NCBI GenBank assembly: GCA_026645735.1
Contig: JAPKMT010000003.1
Location: forward strand, 62,001 to 126,000
Origin: Flexilinea sp.
GTDB taxonomy: Bacteria > Chloroflexota > Anaerolineae > Anaerolineales > Anaerolineaceae
DNA: 64,000 nt
Direction of reading: 5' to 3'
The notes below the pieces were generated by a model, which searched no databases, had not been told where the DNA came from, and saw only the letters and a program-made list of their open reading frames with translations. How positions within the stretch are numbered: position 1 is the stretch's first letter; every line of letters starts with the position of its first letter. Both the position numbers and the translations under genes were made by a program. This document shows positions 55,418 through 63,485 of the stretch, piece after piece.

Positions 55418-55791
55418 ACTTAAAAACCCGACTGAAGGAGGGTTTCATTATTGAGATTACGCGTAAAATTAAGAAAAACAGGAGTAGAATATTGGATAGT
55501 TCATTGCAGTTATGGAATAAAAATAAAATGAAATGAAATGATCCAATCCATTTTTGCGTATGTAATACCTATAAAAATGCATCATAGTTATTCAAACGTT
55601 GCTTCATTTTCGAAAAAATTATTTATTAAATGCCCAATTTGTAATTTTAAATCTTGATTGGGCTTACAAATACTAAGTGAGAACAATTACTCTTTAAGTA
55701 ATTCTCCTTTCATCAGAAAACGGAACAACGTAAAAACATCTGAAAATCGGAATCATTGTACTCAAATAAGGATTATTTGAAGGAAGAAATA

Positions 55792-56877
55792 ATGAATACA
55801 AGAAAGAAATTATTGAATATCGGATGTGATTTCTTTTTAATAATCTCGTTCCTAACAAACAGTGCACATACAAATATTTCAGAAAAATATGTTGTTGAAG
55901 TACCGGTCGGAATGGTTTATGTCGAAGAGGGGATGTCCACTATCGGCGCCAAAGATGGTGATCTCGATGCAAAATCGGACGCTAAACCAATTCACGAAGT
56001 TTTTCTGAAGTCTTACTACATGGATATTCTTGAAGTAACTAATGAAGCTTATTCAGACTGCGTTCAAGCTGGAAAATGTGATGAGCCACAGGAAACAAGC
56101 AGTGCTACTCGGGAAAACTATTATGGAAATGTGTCTTATAACCGATATCCCGTTGTCAATGTTACCTGGGAGGATGCTGAAAATTATTGTGAATTTGTCG
56201 GAAAACGACTTCCTTCAGAAGCAGAGTGGGAAAAAGCAGGAATGGGAACTTCCGGATATCGGCACTATCCATGGGGAAATGGATCACCTGAAAGCTATAC
56301 ATTAAATATTACGCAAATACCCGGTGATACGGAGATGGGAAATACCTATTGGAAAGGTCAGAGTCCTTATGGCCTGGTAGATGTTGTCGGGAATGTATCC
56401 GAATGGGTATCTGACTGGTATTCTGAATCGTATTATCAGGAATCTGTTGTTGAGAATCCATCGGGTCCTGCTAACGGAACGAAAAAAGTAATACGCGGTG
56501 ATTCCTGGAGCAGTGATATCGAAAAAATTCATATCACGAATCGTTATGCAATGGAACCCGATCAGTATAATAATGAAACTGGTTTTCGATGTGCGATGGA
56601 CGTAAAAGAACGCATATATTACCACACACCGGAACCAGCGCCGACCGAAGAAACAGAAACCAGATATGCAGTGGTGAATTCCGGTCATGACGGAGGAATT
56701 TTCCTTCTTCAAGAGCCCGGCGTTAATAAGGCGATTGTGTGTGTTGCACCGCAGGGTTCAATGCTGGAAATACTTGAGGGACCAGTCGAGATAAATTTTT
56801 CTAAGTGGTATCATGTAAGGACATCAACAGGTTGGGTAGGTTGGACAATCGAATCCAGCCTGACAATGATGAAGTGA
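55792..56877 (+). CDS. Exported FGE/SUMF1-like domain protein with C-terminal SH3 domain
   Basis: A 361-residue protein with an N-terminal hydrophobic signal (FFLIISFLTNSAHT), a formylglycine-generating-enzyme-like domain (GMVYVEEGMSTIGA, YYMDILEVTNEAYSDCV, YPVVNVTWEDAENYCEFVG, RLPSEAEWEKAG, PYGLVDVVGNVSEWVSDWY, ETGFRCAMD) and a bacterial SH3 segment (KWYHVRTSTGWVGWTIESSL). The two catalytic cysteines of true FGE are missing: the region after VIRGDSW has none. It is more likely a carbohydrate- or wall-binding member. AAGGAAG precedes the chosen ATG; an earlier ATG at 55756 has no such site. Confidence 0.85.
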   Translation: MNTRKKLLNIGCDFFLIISFLTNSAHTNISEKYVVEVPVGMVYVEEGMSTIGAKDGDLDAKSDAKPIHEVFLKSYYMDILEVTNEAYSDCVQAGKCDEPQETSSATRENYYGNVSYNRYPVVNVTWEDAENYCEFVGKRLPSEAEWEKAGMGTSGYRHYPWGNGSPESYTLNITQIPGDTEMGNTYWKGQSPYGLVDVVGNVSEWVSDWYSESYYQESVVENPSGPANGTKKVIRGDSWSSDIEKIHITNRYAMEPDQYNNETGFRCAMDVKERIYYHTPEPAPTEETETRYAVVNSGHDGGIFLLQEPGVNKAIVCVAPQGSMLEILEGPVEINFSKWYHVRTSTGWVGWTIESSLTMMK

Positions 56878-56911
56878 TTGTGTGTTATTTCTGTTGACCA
56901 ACCTGCTGAAT

Positions 56912-56963
56912 AAAAAGCTTTGTCGATGCTCAAAGGATAAAAAGTAAGGTTACAAAGCTTTTT
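56912..56963 (+). terminator. Terminator after the FGE-like gene
   Basis: AAAAAGCTTTGT (56912-56923) pairs perfectly with ACAAAGCTTTTT (56952-56963) across a 28-nt loop. The long loop makes it weaker than the others. Confidence 0.65.
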
Positions 56964-57018
56964 ATAATGGAAAATGAGCGGGTTGACGCAATAGATCCAG
57001 ATACCGGATAGGGGCTTG

Positions 57019-57543
57019 TTAAAATTCCGATAACAGCCCTGCCAGGATTTCCGTGATCGCTTCCACAGAAGAGGTTACTGCGGGATCCATTGGATGACAG
57101 AATTCAACATTCGCTGCCTGAATCAGCATCAAATTTAATTGACAACCAATCTCTTGTATTAAGAAATTTGCAAAAACGGATGGCGGCAGTGAATGTGTTG
57201 AAAAACTCATATCATCCGTATCTTCAAATTCAGCAAACATGATTGCACCTGGTGTTTCATCAAAGGACCCTGCATCAATCAGCAACACATAATCTGGCAT
57301 GAACTGACGAAGTACACCGGTAAAGTTTTCAGGGACTGTCCCGCAATCGAAAATACAGCGGTTCGGGCTGCATGATGATAATGAATGTAAGCGATCTATT
57401 AATTGGCGTACGACCAGGACTCCGGCTGCATCATCTCCATTTAGCTCACTTCCGATGCCAAGAATTGCTATTTTGGGTACATTGCCTGTCTTATTGCGGA
57501 TCTGTTGCAGTTTTTCGCGTAATTGGTGATTCCAGGATTCCAT
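57019..57543 (-). CDS. [NiFe] hydrogenase maturation endopeptidase (HycI/HybD family)
   Basis: A 174-residue protease. ILGIGSELNGDDAAGVLVVRQL contains the conserved Asp that senses nickel, VLLIDAGSFDETPG the second Asp, and FSTHSLPPSVF the His. It removes the C-terminal peptide of the large subunit after nickel insertion. The large-subunit gene at 59137-60393 carries such an extension, so the two fit together. It is separated from the hydrogenase operon by 263 bp with a truncated repeat and a hairpin, and it has its own -10-like TATAAA (57598-57593 on the minus strand). Confidence 0.92.
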   Translation of the reverse strand: MESWNHQLREKLQQIRNKTGNVPKIAILGIGSELNGDDAAGVLVVRQLIDRLHSLSSCSPNRCIFDCGTVPENFTGVLRQFMPDYVLLIDAGSFDETPGAIMFAEFEDTDDMSFSTHSLPPSVFANFLIQEIGCQLNLMLIQAANVEFCHPMDPAVTSSVEAITEILAGLLSEF

Positions 57544-57627
57544 TTTATTCTCCAGTGGAAGGATGATCGATTAAGATATTTATTCTCATCATTTTATACC
57601 CAAAACATTAAATGCCAGCGAATTAAA

Positions 57628-57719
57628 CAGCAATTCGAAATTTGGAAAAGCATTATGAGTTAAAAGAGAAAACTTGTTTTTGTGATCTTCTCATTGAAAG
57701 ATCGTAAAAAGCAATCTAA
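57628..57719. repeat. Truncated palindromic element, copy H
   Basis: The left end and long flank (CAGCAATTCGAAATTTGG to AGAGAAAACTTG) are clear. The hairpin is a different sequence again: TTTTTGTGATCTT against AAGATCGTAAAAA, in which the two mismatches would be G-U wobble pairs in RNA. The right end cannot be recognised and no flanking 9-mer repeat was found. On the minus strand TATAAA starts 29 bp beyond the left end, upstream of the hydrogenase protease gene. Confidence 0.7.
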
Positions 57720-57733
57720 CCGTTTTATTGAAG

Positions 57734-57771
57734 AGCAGACCGAGATATTTTAACCTCGGTCTGCTTTTTTT
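57734..57771. terminator. Hairpin with T-run between the hydrogenase operon and the protease gene
   Basis: AGCAGACCGAG pairs with CTCGGTCTGCT around a 10-nt loop. The T-run lies on the plus strand, whereas the genes on both sides are on the minus strand; on that strand it is followed by only weakly AT-rich sequence. It may act as a weak terminator for the hydrogenase transcript or protect its 3' end. Confidence 0.65.
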
Positions 57772-57806
57772 ATGTTTTTTGCTTTTGTGAATATTTGCTC
57801 AGTAAT

Positions 57807-58217
57807 TTATGCAATCGGTTCTTCCGCTTTTTCTTTTATTAGTTTATCGATGTGTTCCTGTTTGCCAAAATATAACTGAAAACCATCTTTGGAATCGGAT
57901 GCAGATTCCCACATTAGATTTGTCATATGAAGCGCATCGAATTTACAATTAAATACACATTGTTTGCAATAAACGCATTCTCCGATGTTATATGTCATTA
58001 CAAATTGTTTTGCTTTTCGATCAATCACTTTGATTTGAATCGTCTCAGCAGGACAATCTTTGGTACACATCATACAACCGGTGCATTTTGCAGCGTTATA
58101 ATCAAGTCTTCCATGATATCTTTCAGGAGGAGGGCTTGGTTTATATGGATAGGAAATCGTTGCAGTCTTTTTAAACATTGACGACAAAACATCTTGAATC
58201 ATTCCAATTAGTTTCAT
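57807..58217 (-). CDS. Group 4 hydrogenase ferredoxin-like subunit (2x[4Fe-4S], NuoI/HycF/MbhN-type)
   Basis: A 136-residue polyferredoxin subunit. Two cluster motifs CTGCMMCTKDCPAE (about residues 42-55) and CVYCKQCVFNCKFDAL (about 77-92) are complete. It passes electrons from ferredoxin to the small subunit. It starts within the stop of the NuoH-like gene (4-bp overlap) and is the last gene of the operon proper. Confidence 0.93.
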   Translation of the reverse strand: MKLIGMIQDVLSSMFKKTATISYPYKPSPPPERYHGRLDYNAAKCTGCMMCTKDCPAETIQIKVIDRKAKQFVMTYNIGECVYCKQCVFNCKFDALHMTNLMWESASDSKDGFQLYFGKQEHIDKLIKEKAEEPIA

Positions 58218-59134
58218 CTAACCCTCACTAAAATGATAATCAGAAGCTGTGCAAGCGAAAGAATCGCTCCTGCCTGCCACCACAATCCGACGGTCTGATC
58301 AATCCGGAGACGGGTAAGCGTTGACTGCATCAATGCAATGACGCATAACAAAATGAGCATTTTAATCGAAAACAGCAACGGACTCGCAATTCCACCCAGA
58401 TAAAAAACAGTAATAAGCGCAAGACCAATGACAAGCTCTACATTTTTTGCGATTTTGAATAATCCGAATCCCCGTCCAGAATATTCTGACAGTGCTCCGC
58501 TGACAATTTCTTGTTCTGCTTCAGGAGCATCGAATGGAGGAAGCTCCAATTTACCGATCAGACCAATGATCGCTACAATGAAACCAATTGGTTGTGTAAC
58601 AATCATCCACGTGTGATTGGAAGCGTATTCTGCAATGTGGCTGATCGTCCATGATTGTGCAACCAGAGCCGGCATCAGCAACGCCAACATAAATGGACCT
58701 TCATATGCAAATAATTGTGTCAAAGTCCGTGTTGCGCCGACCACGGCAAAGCGGTTTATCGAGTTCGTTCCGGCCATTCCCAGACATACCGTCATGGCTG
58801 AAAGAAGATACATGGTGATAATCAGGTCACCTCGGATATTCCAGGCTGCTTGAAATCCAAAAAACGGAACGTAAAGCGATGCTGTCATGACACATGCGAA
58901 GGCGAAAATTGGCAATGCCATAAATAGTGTCCGATGGACACCGATCGGTACAATTTCTTCTTTGGCAAGAAGTTTAAAAATATCTGCAATCGGTTGAAGC
59001 AAACGCGGTCCCATTCGATTTTGGAAACGTGCGATCAATTTTCGGTCAAGCCATTCAATGAAGAAAGAGATCAAGATCAGAAAAAGTCCAGCCGGGAAAA
59101 TAAACAAAGCGAATAATGGATGAAGCGCTGTCAT
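58214..59134 (-). CDS. Group 4 hydrogenase membrane subunit, NuoH/HycD/EchB-type
   Basis: A 306-residue membrane protein with about eight helices. IEWLDRKLIARFQNRMGPRLLQPIADIFKLLAKEEIVP is matched in pieces: RFQNRMGPRLLQPIAD and ELPPFDAPEAEQEIVSG are the conserved NuoH quinone-site loops, here shared with Ech/Hyc complexes. It anchors the hydrophilic arm and takes part in ion pumping. GAGAGGA lies before the chosen ATG, 2 bp after the large-subunit stop; a longer frame upstream has no support. Confidence 0.93.
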   Translation of the reverse strand: MTALHPLFALFIFPAGLFLILISFFIEWLDRKLIARFQNRMGPRLLQPIADIFKLLAKEEIVPIGVHRTLFMALPIFAFACVMTASLYVPFFGFQAAWNIRGDLIITMYLLSAMTVCLGMAGTNSINRFAVVGATRTLTQLFAYEGPFMLALLMPALVAQSWTISHIAEYASNHTWMIVTQPIGFIVAIIGLIGKLELPPFDAPEAEQEIVSGALSEYSGRGFGLFKIAKNVELVIGLALITVFYLGGIASPLLFSIKMLILLCVIALMQSTLTRLRIDQTVGLWWQAGAILSLAQLLIIILVRVR

Positions 59135-59136
59135 TG

Positions 59137-60393
59137 TTATTTTTCCTCTCTGAGTTGTTCGATACCACAATCAGAAACATTGAACCCCTCATGCATAGAA
59201 TGATATTCGATGCCATATTTTCTGAGCTGTTCCCATGTCCAGAGCTGAGCATCTTTTCCTCTGCCGACGATGTTTACCATCCGATCATTGCAGGAAAAGC
59301 AGGGATCAATTCCTGCAAGAATCATCGGCATATCGGCTAATTTATGCCCTTTTGCAACCGCCGATACAATTGTGCCCCAATTACAGAGACTCGCTGTACG
59401 GACTTTTACACGATCTGGGCTTTCCGTTCCATTGGAGCGCACGAAGTAAAATAATTCACCACGTGGGGCTTCCACAGAAGACATGGATTCACCGGTTGGA
59501 ATCTTACGGGGAAATTTAACAGTAAGCTCACTCTCAGGAATTTTGTCCAGGACTTCCTTGATATATCGGATCGATTCGAAACACTCTTTTAGACGTACGA
59601 CAAAACGGGCATTAAGATCTCCATGGTCATCCAGGATCAGGTTGATTGGATAAATATCAAAACCCGAATACGGTCGATCCACACGGATATCGCGTGTAAT
59701 TCCTGCCGATCGGGCCGTAGGGCCTGTGGCACCAAGTCTGGTCATTTCTTCTTTTCCCAGAGTGCCTATATTTACTGTCCTTGCACGAAAAGTTGCATCG
59801 GTATTAACCACGTCAAGGTAATGTTTTAACCGTTTCTCGAGGAAATCCAGTTTTTTGCGAAATTGTTCAGCGAACTCCGGGGTGATATCTTCTTTTACTC
59901 CTCCCGGAATGTTAACTGAATAATTCACGCGATTCCCAAAGAAATTTTCCAATATATCCATGACGATTTCACGATCCCGCCAGGAATACATAAACATGGC
60001 ATCAAAGCCGCCTTCATGTGCTGCGACACCGAGCCAAAGCAAATGACTGTGGAGTCGTTCAATTTCGCCTGCAATTGCCCGGATGACTTTTGCTCTTGGT
60101 GGAATTTCAATTCCTGCCAGTGCTTCTGCATTTTGAATAAAAGCTGTTCCATGTGCATGGGAACAAATACCACAGACACGTTCAACGAGGTAAAGAACCT
60201 GTGTCCATGATCTGCTTTCAGCCGCTTTTTCAACACCGCGATGCACATATCCGAGTCGAATAGAAGCATCCACCACAATTTCGCCATCTACGGTAAATTC
60301 AAAATGCCCTGGTTCTTTTAATGCCGGATGCTGAGGCCCAATTGGAACGATATATTTTTGTGATTTGTTAGAATCAATTGTGTTCTCGGTCAT
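59137..60393 (-). CDS. Group 4 [NiFe] hydrogenase large subunit (HycE/MbhL-like)
   Basis: A 418-residue catalytic subunit. Both nickel-binding pairs are present: RVCGICSHAHG (about residues 72-75) and DPCFSCNDRM (about 364-370), which rules out complex I NuoD, where these cysteines are lost. IGPQHPALKEPGHF and GGVKEDITPEF are shared with NuoD. About 48 residues follow DPCxxC, the extension removed by the maturation protease. DPCxSCxDRM resembles HycE/Mbh enzymes. It makes H2 from protons with reduced ferredoxin, or the reverse, and conserves energy as an ion gradient. Confidence 0.95.
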   Translation of the reverse strand: MTENTIDSNKSQKYIVPIGPQHPALKEPGHFEFTVDGEIVVDASIRLGYVHRGVEKAAESRSWTQVLYLVERVCGICSHAHGTAFIQNAEALAGIEIPPRAKVIRAIAGEIERLHSHLLWLGVAAHEGGFDAMFMYSWRDREIVMDILENFFGNRVNYSVNIPGGVKEDITPEFAEQFRKKLDFLEKRLKHYLDVVNTDATFRARTVNIGTLGKEEMTRLGATGPTARSAGITRDIRVDRPYSGFDIYPINLILDDHGDLNARFVVRLKECFESIRYIKEVLDKIPESELTVKFPRKIPTGESMSSVEAPRGELFYFVRSNGTESPDRVKVRTASLCNWGTIVSAVAKGHKLADMPMILAGIDPCFSCNDRMVNIVGRGKDAQLWTWEQLRKYGIEYHSMHEGFNVSDCGIEQLREEK

Positions 60394-60394
60394 A

Positions 60395-60889
60395 TTATTT
60401 ACTCTCTTTCTGCCATTTGCCAGTGTCCGACAATCCGGTGAAGGATTTCAGCATGGGATAAACACCATCCGGCCAATCTTCTGGCAGCAGAAGTTTGGAT
60501 TTATCGGGAGTTCCGACGATATCGATACCATATAACTCGCGACATTCTCGTTCGTAGACGGTAGCGGATCCGATAATGTCGCAGATGCTGTCGACAACCC
60601 GATGCTCATGTGGTAGAAAAGTCCGTATACTACAGATAATCGGCCCTTCTCCAAAGTGATAGACAAGTCCGATTTGTGGTTTCCCGTCATCACTGGTCGT
60701 GTCGTATGCCGATATCGTAATGAGATACCCAAATTGGTGATCAAACAGGGCTTTGACAGCTTTTTTTACATCTTGTGGCGCAATATAGATGTCTATCCGG
60801 TTCGTCTGATTCTCCGGATAAACTACTTTTTCTGAAATTTCGGAGAGATAGGATTCTGCTTCTTTGAGATAATTCATTAAATCTGTCAT
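60395..60889 (-). CDS. Group 4 hydrogenase 30-kDa subunit, NuoC-type
   Basis: A 164-residue NuoC-like protein, separate from the large subunit. HQFGYLITISAYDTTSD, IGLVYHFGEGPIICSIRTFLP and the signature ERECRELYGIDIVGTPDKSKLLLPEDWPDG are preserved. It stabilises the hydrophilic arm. It lies 1 bp before the large-subunit start and overlaps the small-subunit gene by 4 bp (ATGA). Confidence 0.94.
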   Translation of the reverse strand: MTDLMNYLKEAESYLSEISEKVVYPENQTNRIDIYIAPQDVKKAVKALFDHQFGYLITISAYDTTSDDGKPQIGLVYHFGEGPIICSIRTFLPHEHRVVDSICDIIGSATVYERECRELYGIDIVGTPDKSKLLLPEDWPDGVYPMLKSFTGLSDTGKWQKESK

Positions 60890-61542
60890 TGGTTGTCTCC
60901 TCCGGAAGTGCTTTGTTTATCTTCAGAAACCTGCGTTGTGTCTTTTGCCTTTTTTGGGGAAACACTATTGGCGGAGGTTGTGTCAGCAGATTCCTCTATA
61001 ATTTCCGGCATGGCAAAGATGGTTGGTCCGGAACTTCCTGTTTTTCCACCTCCGGATTTAATTTTTGCCAAAAGTGTGGCAACACCGTTGATCATTGCTT
61101 CCGGCCGAGGCGGACAACCGGGAACAAATACATCGACCGGTATTACATCAGCAACACCTCCCTCTACGCAGTAGCAATCATGAAAAACTCCCCCGCTAAT
61201 CCCGCATGATCCCAGTGCGATAACGAATTTTGGCTCGGGCATTTGGTTATAAATGCGGATGAGACGATCTTTGGATTGCAACGTCACAGCACCTGTTACA
61301 ATCAGGACGTCTGCATGACGTGGACTGCCCTGTAATTTAATTCCGAGTCTTTCGACGTCATAGCGTGGTGTCACCAATGTTAATAATTCAATATCACAGC
61401 CGTTACAAGATCCACTATTGTAATGAATTGCCCATGGACTGTTGATCCTGGACCAATTGCGGATTTTTTCAACGATTGAATCGATGATGCTTTTGTCTGT
61501 CGATTCAGGGTTGATAGTGATTTCTTTAATTTTTTCTTCCAT
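60886..61542 (-). CDS. Group 4 hydrogenase small subunit, NuoB/HycG-type
   Basis: A 218-residue protein that binds the proximal [4Fe-4S] cluster: SGSCNGCDIELL, ALGSCGISGGVFHDC and VPGCPPRPEAMI supply the four cysteines. It begins the hydrophilic part of the operon. The last 45 residues (EESADTTSANSVSPKKAKDT and onward) are low-complexity and hydrophilic, an extension not usual for the family. A 106-bp spacer separates it from the upstream membrane subunit, leaving room for RNA processing or a promoter. Confidence 0.94.
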   Translation of the reverse strand: MEEKIKEITINPESTDKSIIDSIVEKIRNWSRINSPWAIHYNSGSCNGCDIELLTLVTPRYDVERLGIKLQGSPRHADVLIVTGAVTLQSKDRLIRIYNQMPEPKFVIALGSCGISGGVFHDCYCVEGGVADVIPVDVFVPGCPPRPEAMINGVATLLAKIKSGGGKTGSSGPTIFAMPEIIEESADTTSANSVSPKKAKDTTQVSEDKQSTSGGDNQ

Positions 61543-61648
61543 ATTTTTTTCCTCTATAGTTCATCAAAGCGGCACTTTTTAAAAATCTTATGAAATGGCG
61601 GATCCTGAACTTAAATATTTGATAATTCTTTTACAAATCACTGATTCA

Positions 61649-61963
61649 TCATCCCAGCATCAATGCGAGCAAACCAAGCATTAAAGCAACCAGATAAACG
61701 ACAGAAGTCATGCTGAGGTCACTCAGACCCACAACCAGCACACCCAGATGGAGAATTGCAAAGAATAGAGAAATCAGAAGAAATGGTTTATAACCCGGAA
61801 CTCCTCTTGCTTCAGGTCCGGCTTCGCCACTGCCGTAAAGTGAACGTTTCTGGTCCAATGCTGTATCTTCTACCGGTGCTGTGTATTGGCCAAACATCAT
61901 CAACAGGATTCCCAGCACAATGAAGATCAAGAAAATTACCGGAGTACTCATTAAAATTTCCAT
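61649..61963 (-). CDS. Small membrane subunit, NuoA-like
   Basis: A 104-residue protein with three hydrophobic helices (about residues 6-25, 58-77 and 84-103). The loop SLYGSGEAGPEARGVPGYKPF is placed like the YECG loop of NuoA and the comparable small subunits of Mbh/Hyf-type complexes. AGGAG lies 7 nt before the ATG. It lies between the NuoN-like and NuoB-like genes, which makes membership of the complex very likely even though the family is short and poorly conserved. Confidence 0.7.
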   Translation of the reverse strand: MEILMSTPVIFLIFIVLGILLMMFGQYTAPVEDTALDQKRSLYGSGEAGPEARGVPGYKPFLLISLFFAILHLGVLVVGLSDLSMTSVVYLVALMLGLLALMLG

Positions 61964-61972
61964 ATGGAGCTC

Positions 61973-63481
61973 CTATTGAAACATATTCAGCAGTGTAGCA
62001 GAAGCACTGCCAGTAAAATTTGAAACTAACATCGGGACAAGTCCGAGTAAAACCACAAAAATCCCTAACAGAACCAGTGAAAGGAGCATTGTCTTGGAGT
62101 ATTTTGGAACTCCTGAGAGAACTGTTTGGGATGGTTGATGACGATACATACGGTTTACCAATGGAGCATAGTAGCCGAGTGAAAGAACACTGTTGATCCC
62201 AGCAAATACGATCAGAACCAATGCCCAGGGATTTTTCGATAAGGCACCGCCGGCAAAAATCTGCCATTTAGAGATGAAACCGGAAAGTGGAGGAAGTCCA
62301 CCCAGCGCTAAAACGGCGACACTTAACAGCAAAGCGAACCATGGATATTTCTGTGAAACGCCATCCAATTCTGTCACCAACAGTGGTGAATGATCGCCTT
62401 TGGCCTGTTTCAGGTTGAACACTATGGCTCCGGCTGCGAGGAATGCCAGTCCTTTCATCATCGCATGGTTGAATACGTGGAAGAAAACACCATTAGCCGA
62501 TGCAGTGCTTTCAGGAAATGTGAGGACAAATCCGATACCCAAAGCGATATAGCCCATGTGGCTGATCGATGAAAAAGCAAACATTCGTTTGACTTCGGAT
62601 TGACGAAGCGCTCCCAGGTTTCCGATCAACATGTTTAGCGCACCAATTATCAAAAAGATCATTCCGAAAGATGCTGCCGCCGGCTTTAAAGCAGACAAAG
62701 ATCGAAGGAGTGCAACAAGTCCTGTCTCGATGACGATACCGGATAACATCGCACTGACTCCTGATGGTGCCTGTGAATGGGCATCCGGAAGCCAGAAGTG
62801 CATGGGTACAAAGGCACATTTTATTCCATAACCGGTAATGAAGCAGGCTCCGGCAGCGATCATAATTCGTTTTGACGAGGCGATCAGTGCTGGAATTTCA
62901 TGCATGGATATTTTCCCGGTTGTTCCAAAAATCATCGCGATACTGAGAATTATGAAGATCGACCCGGCCGCGCTTTGTGTCAGATATTTTATTCCTGCTT
63001 CAAGGGATGTTGCACGATTTCGGTAAAATGCCACCAGTGAATACGTGGAAACAGCCATCAGTTCGAACCAGATATAAATATTGAAAAGATCAGTAGAGGT
63101 TGAAAGGCCAATGATACTGGTGATGAGGATCATCAGCAAACCATAAAATTTTTCTTCACTATGCTCGGCTGCCATGTAATCGATGGAAAAAAGAATGACT
63201 GCCAGACCCAGAAGCAACACAGTCAATGATACGAGCATGCTGATACCATCGAAAACGAGGGTCACATCACCAATCGTTGTTGAAACGGTTTTTCCGTTTA
63301 AGATATTGATTGAAGCAAGAATAAACGGGATGAATGTTGCAATAATTCCGGCAACACAAAGCCAGACTGTTTTATTGGGTTTCTCATCATCATGGGGAGC
63401 AAAAAATCTGCCGACCACATAAACCAGTACGGATGATATCATCGGAGTGAAAAGTAACCAAAGTAGAAGATTGTTTTGCAT
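61973..63481 (-). CDS. Ion-translocating membrane subunit, NuoN/MrpD/HyfB-type
   Basis: A 502-residue antiporter-like subunit with about fourteen helices. DLFNIYIWFELMAVSTYSLVAF contains the conserved Glu, RATSLEAGIKYLTQSAAGS the Lys-bearing helix, WLPDAHSQAPSGVSAMLSG the helix 7-8 signature and SSISHMGYIALGIG another conserved segment. It would carry protons or sodium as the hydrogenase turns over. GGGGGTG lies ahead of the chosen ATG, 4 bp after the NuoL-like stop. Confidence 0.93.
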   Translation of the reverse strand: MQNNLLLWLLFTPMISSVLVYVVGRFFAPHDDEKPNKTVWLCVAGIIATFIPFILASINILNGKTVSTTIGDVTLVFDGISMLVSLTVLLLGLAVILFSIDYMAAEHSEEKFYGLLMILITSIIGLSTSTDLFNIYIWFELMAVSTYSLVAFYRNRATSLEAGIKYLTQSAAGSIFIILSIAMIFGTTGKISMHEIPALIASSKRIMIAAGACFITGYGIKCAFVPMHFWLPDAHSQAPSGVSAMLSGIVIETGLVALLRSLSALKPAAASFGMIFLIIGALNMLIGNLGALRQSEVKRMFAFSSISHMGYIALGIGFVLTFPESTASANGVFFHVFNHAMMKGLAFLAAGAIVFNLKQAKGDHSPLLVTELDGVSQKYPWFALLLSVAVLALGGLPPLSGFISKWQIFAGGALSKNPWALVLIVFAGINSVLSLGYYAPLVNRMYRHQPSQTVLSGVPKYSKTMLLSLVLLGIFVVLLGLVPMLVSNFTGSASATLLNMFQ

Positions 63482-63485
63482 GATA

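Noticed and set aside
59137..60393. Complex I subunit NuoD and a NADH dehydrogenase operon.
   Set aside because: Both CxxC nickel-binding pairs are present, a maturation protease is encoded nearby, and no NuoEFG genes are seen.
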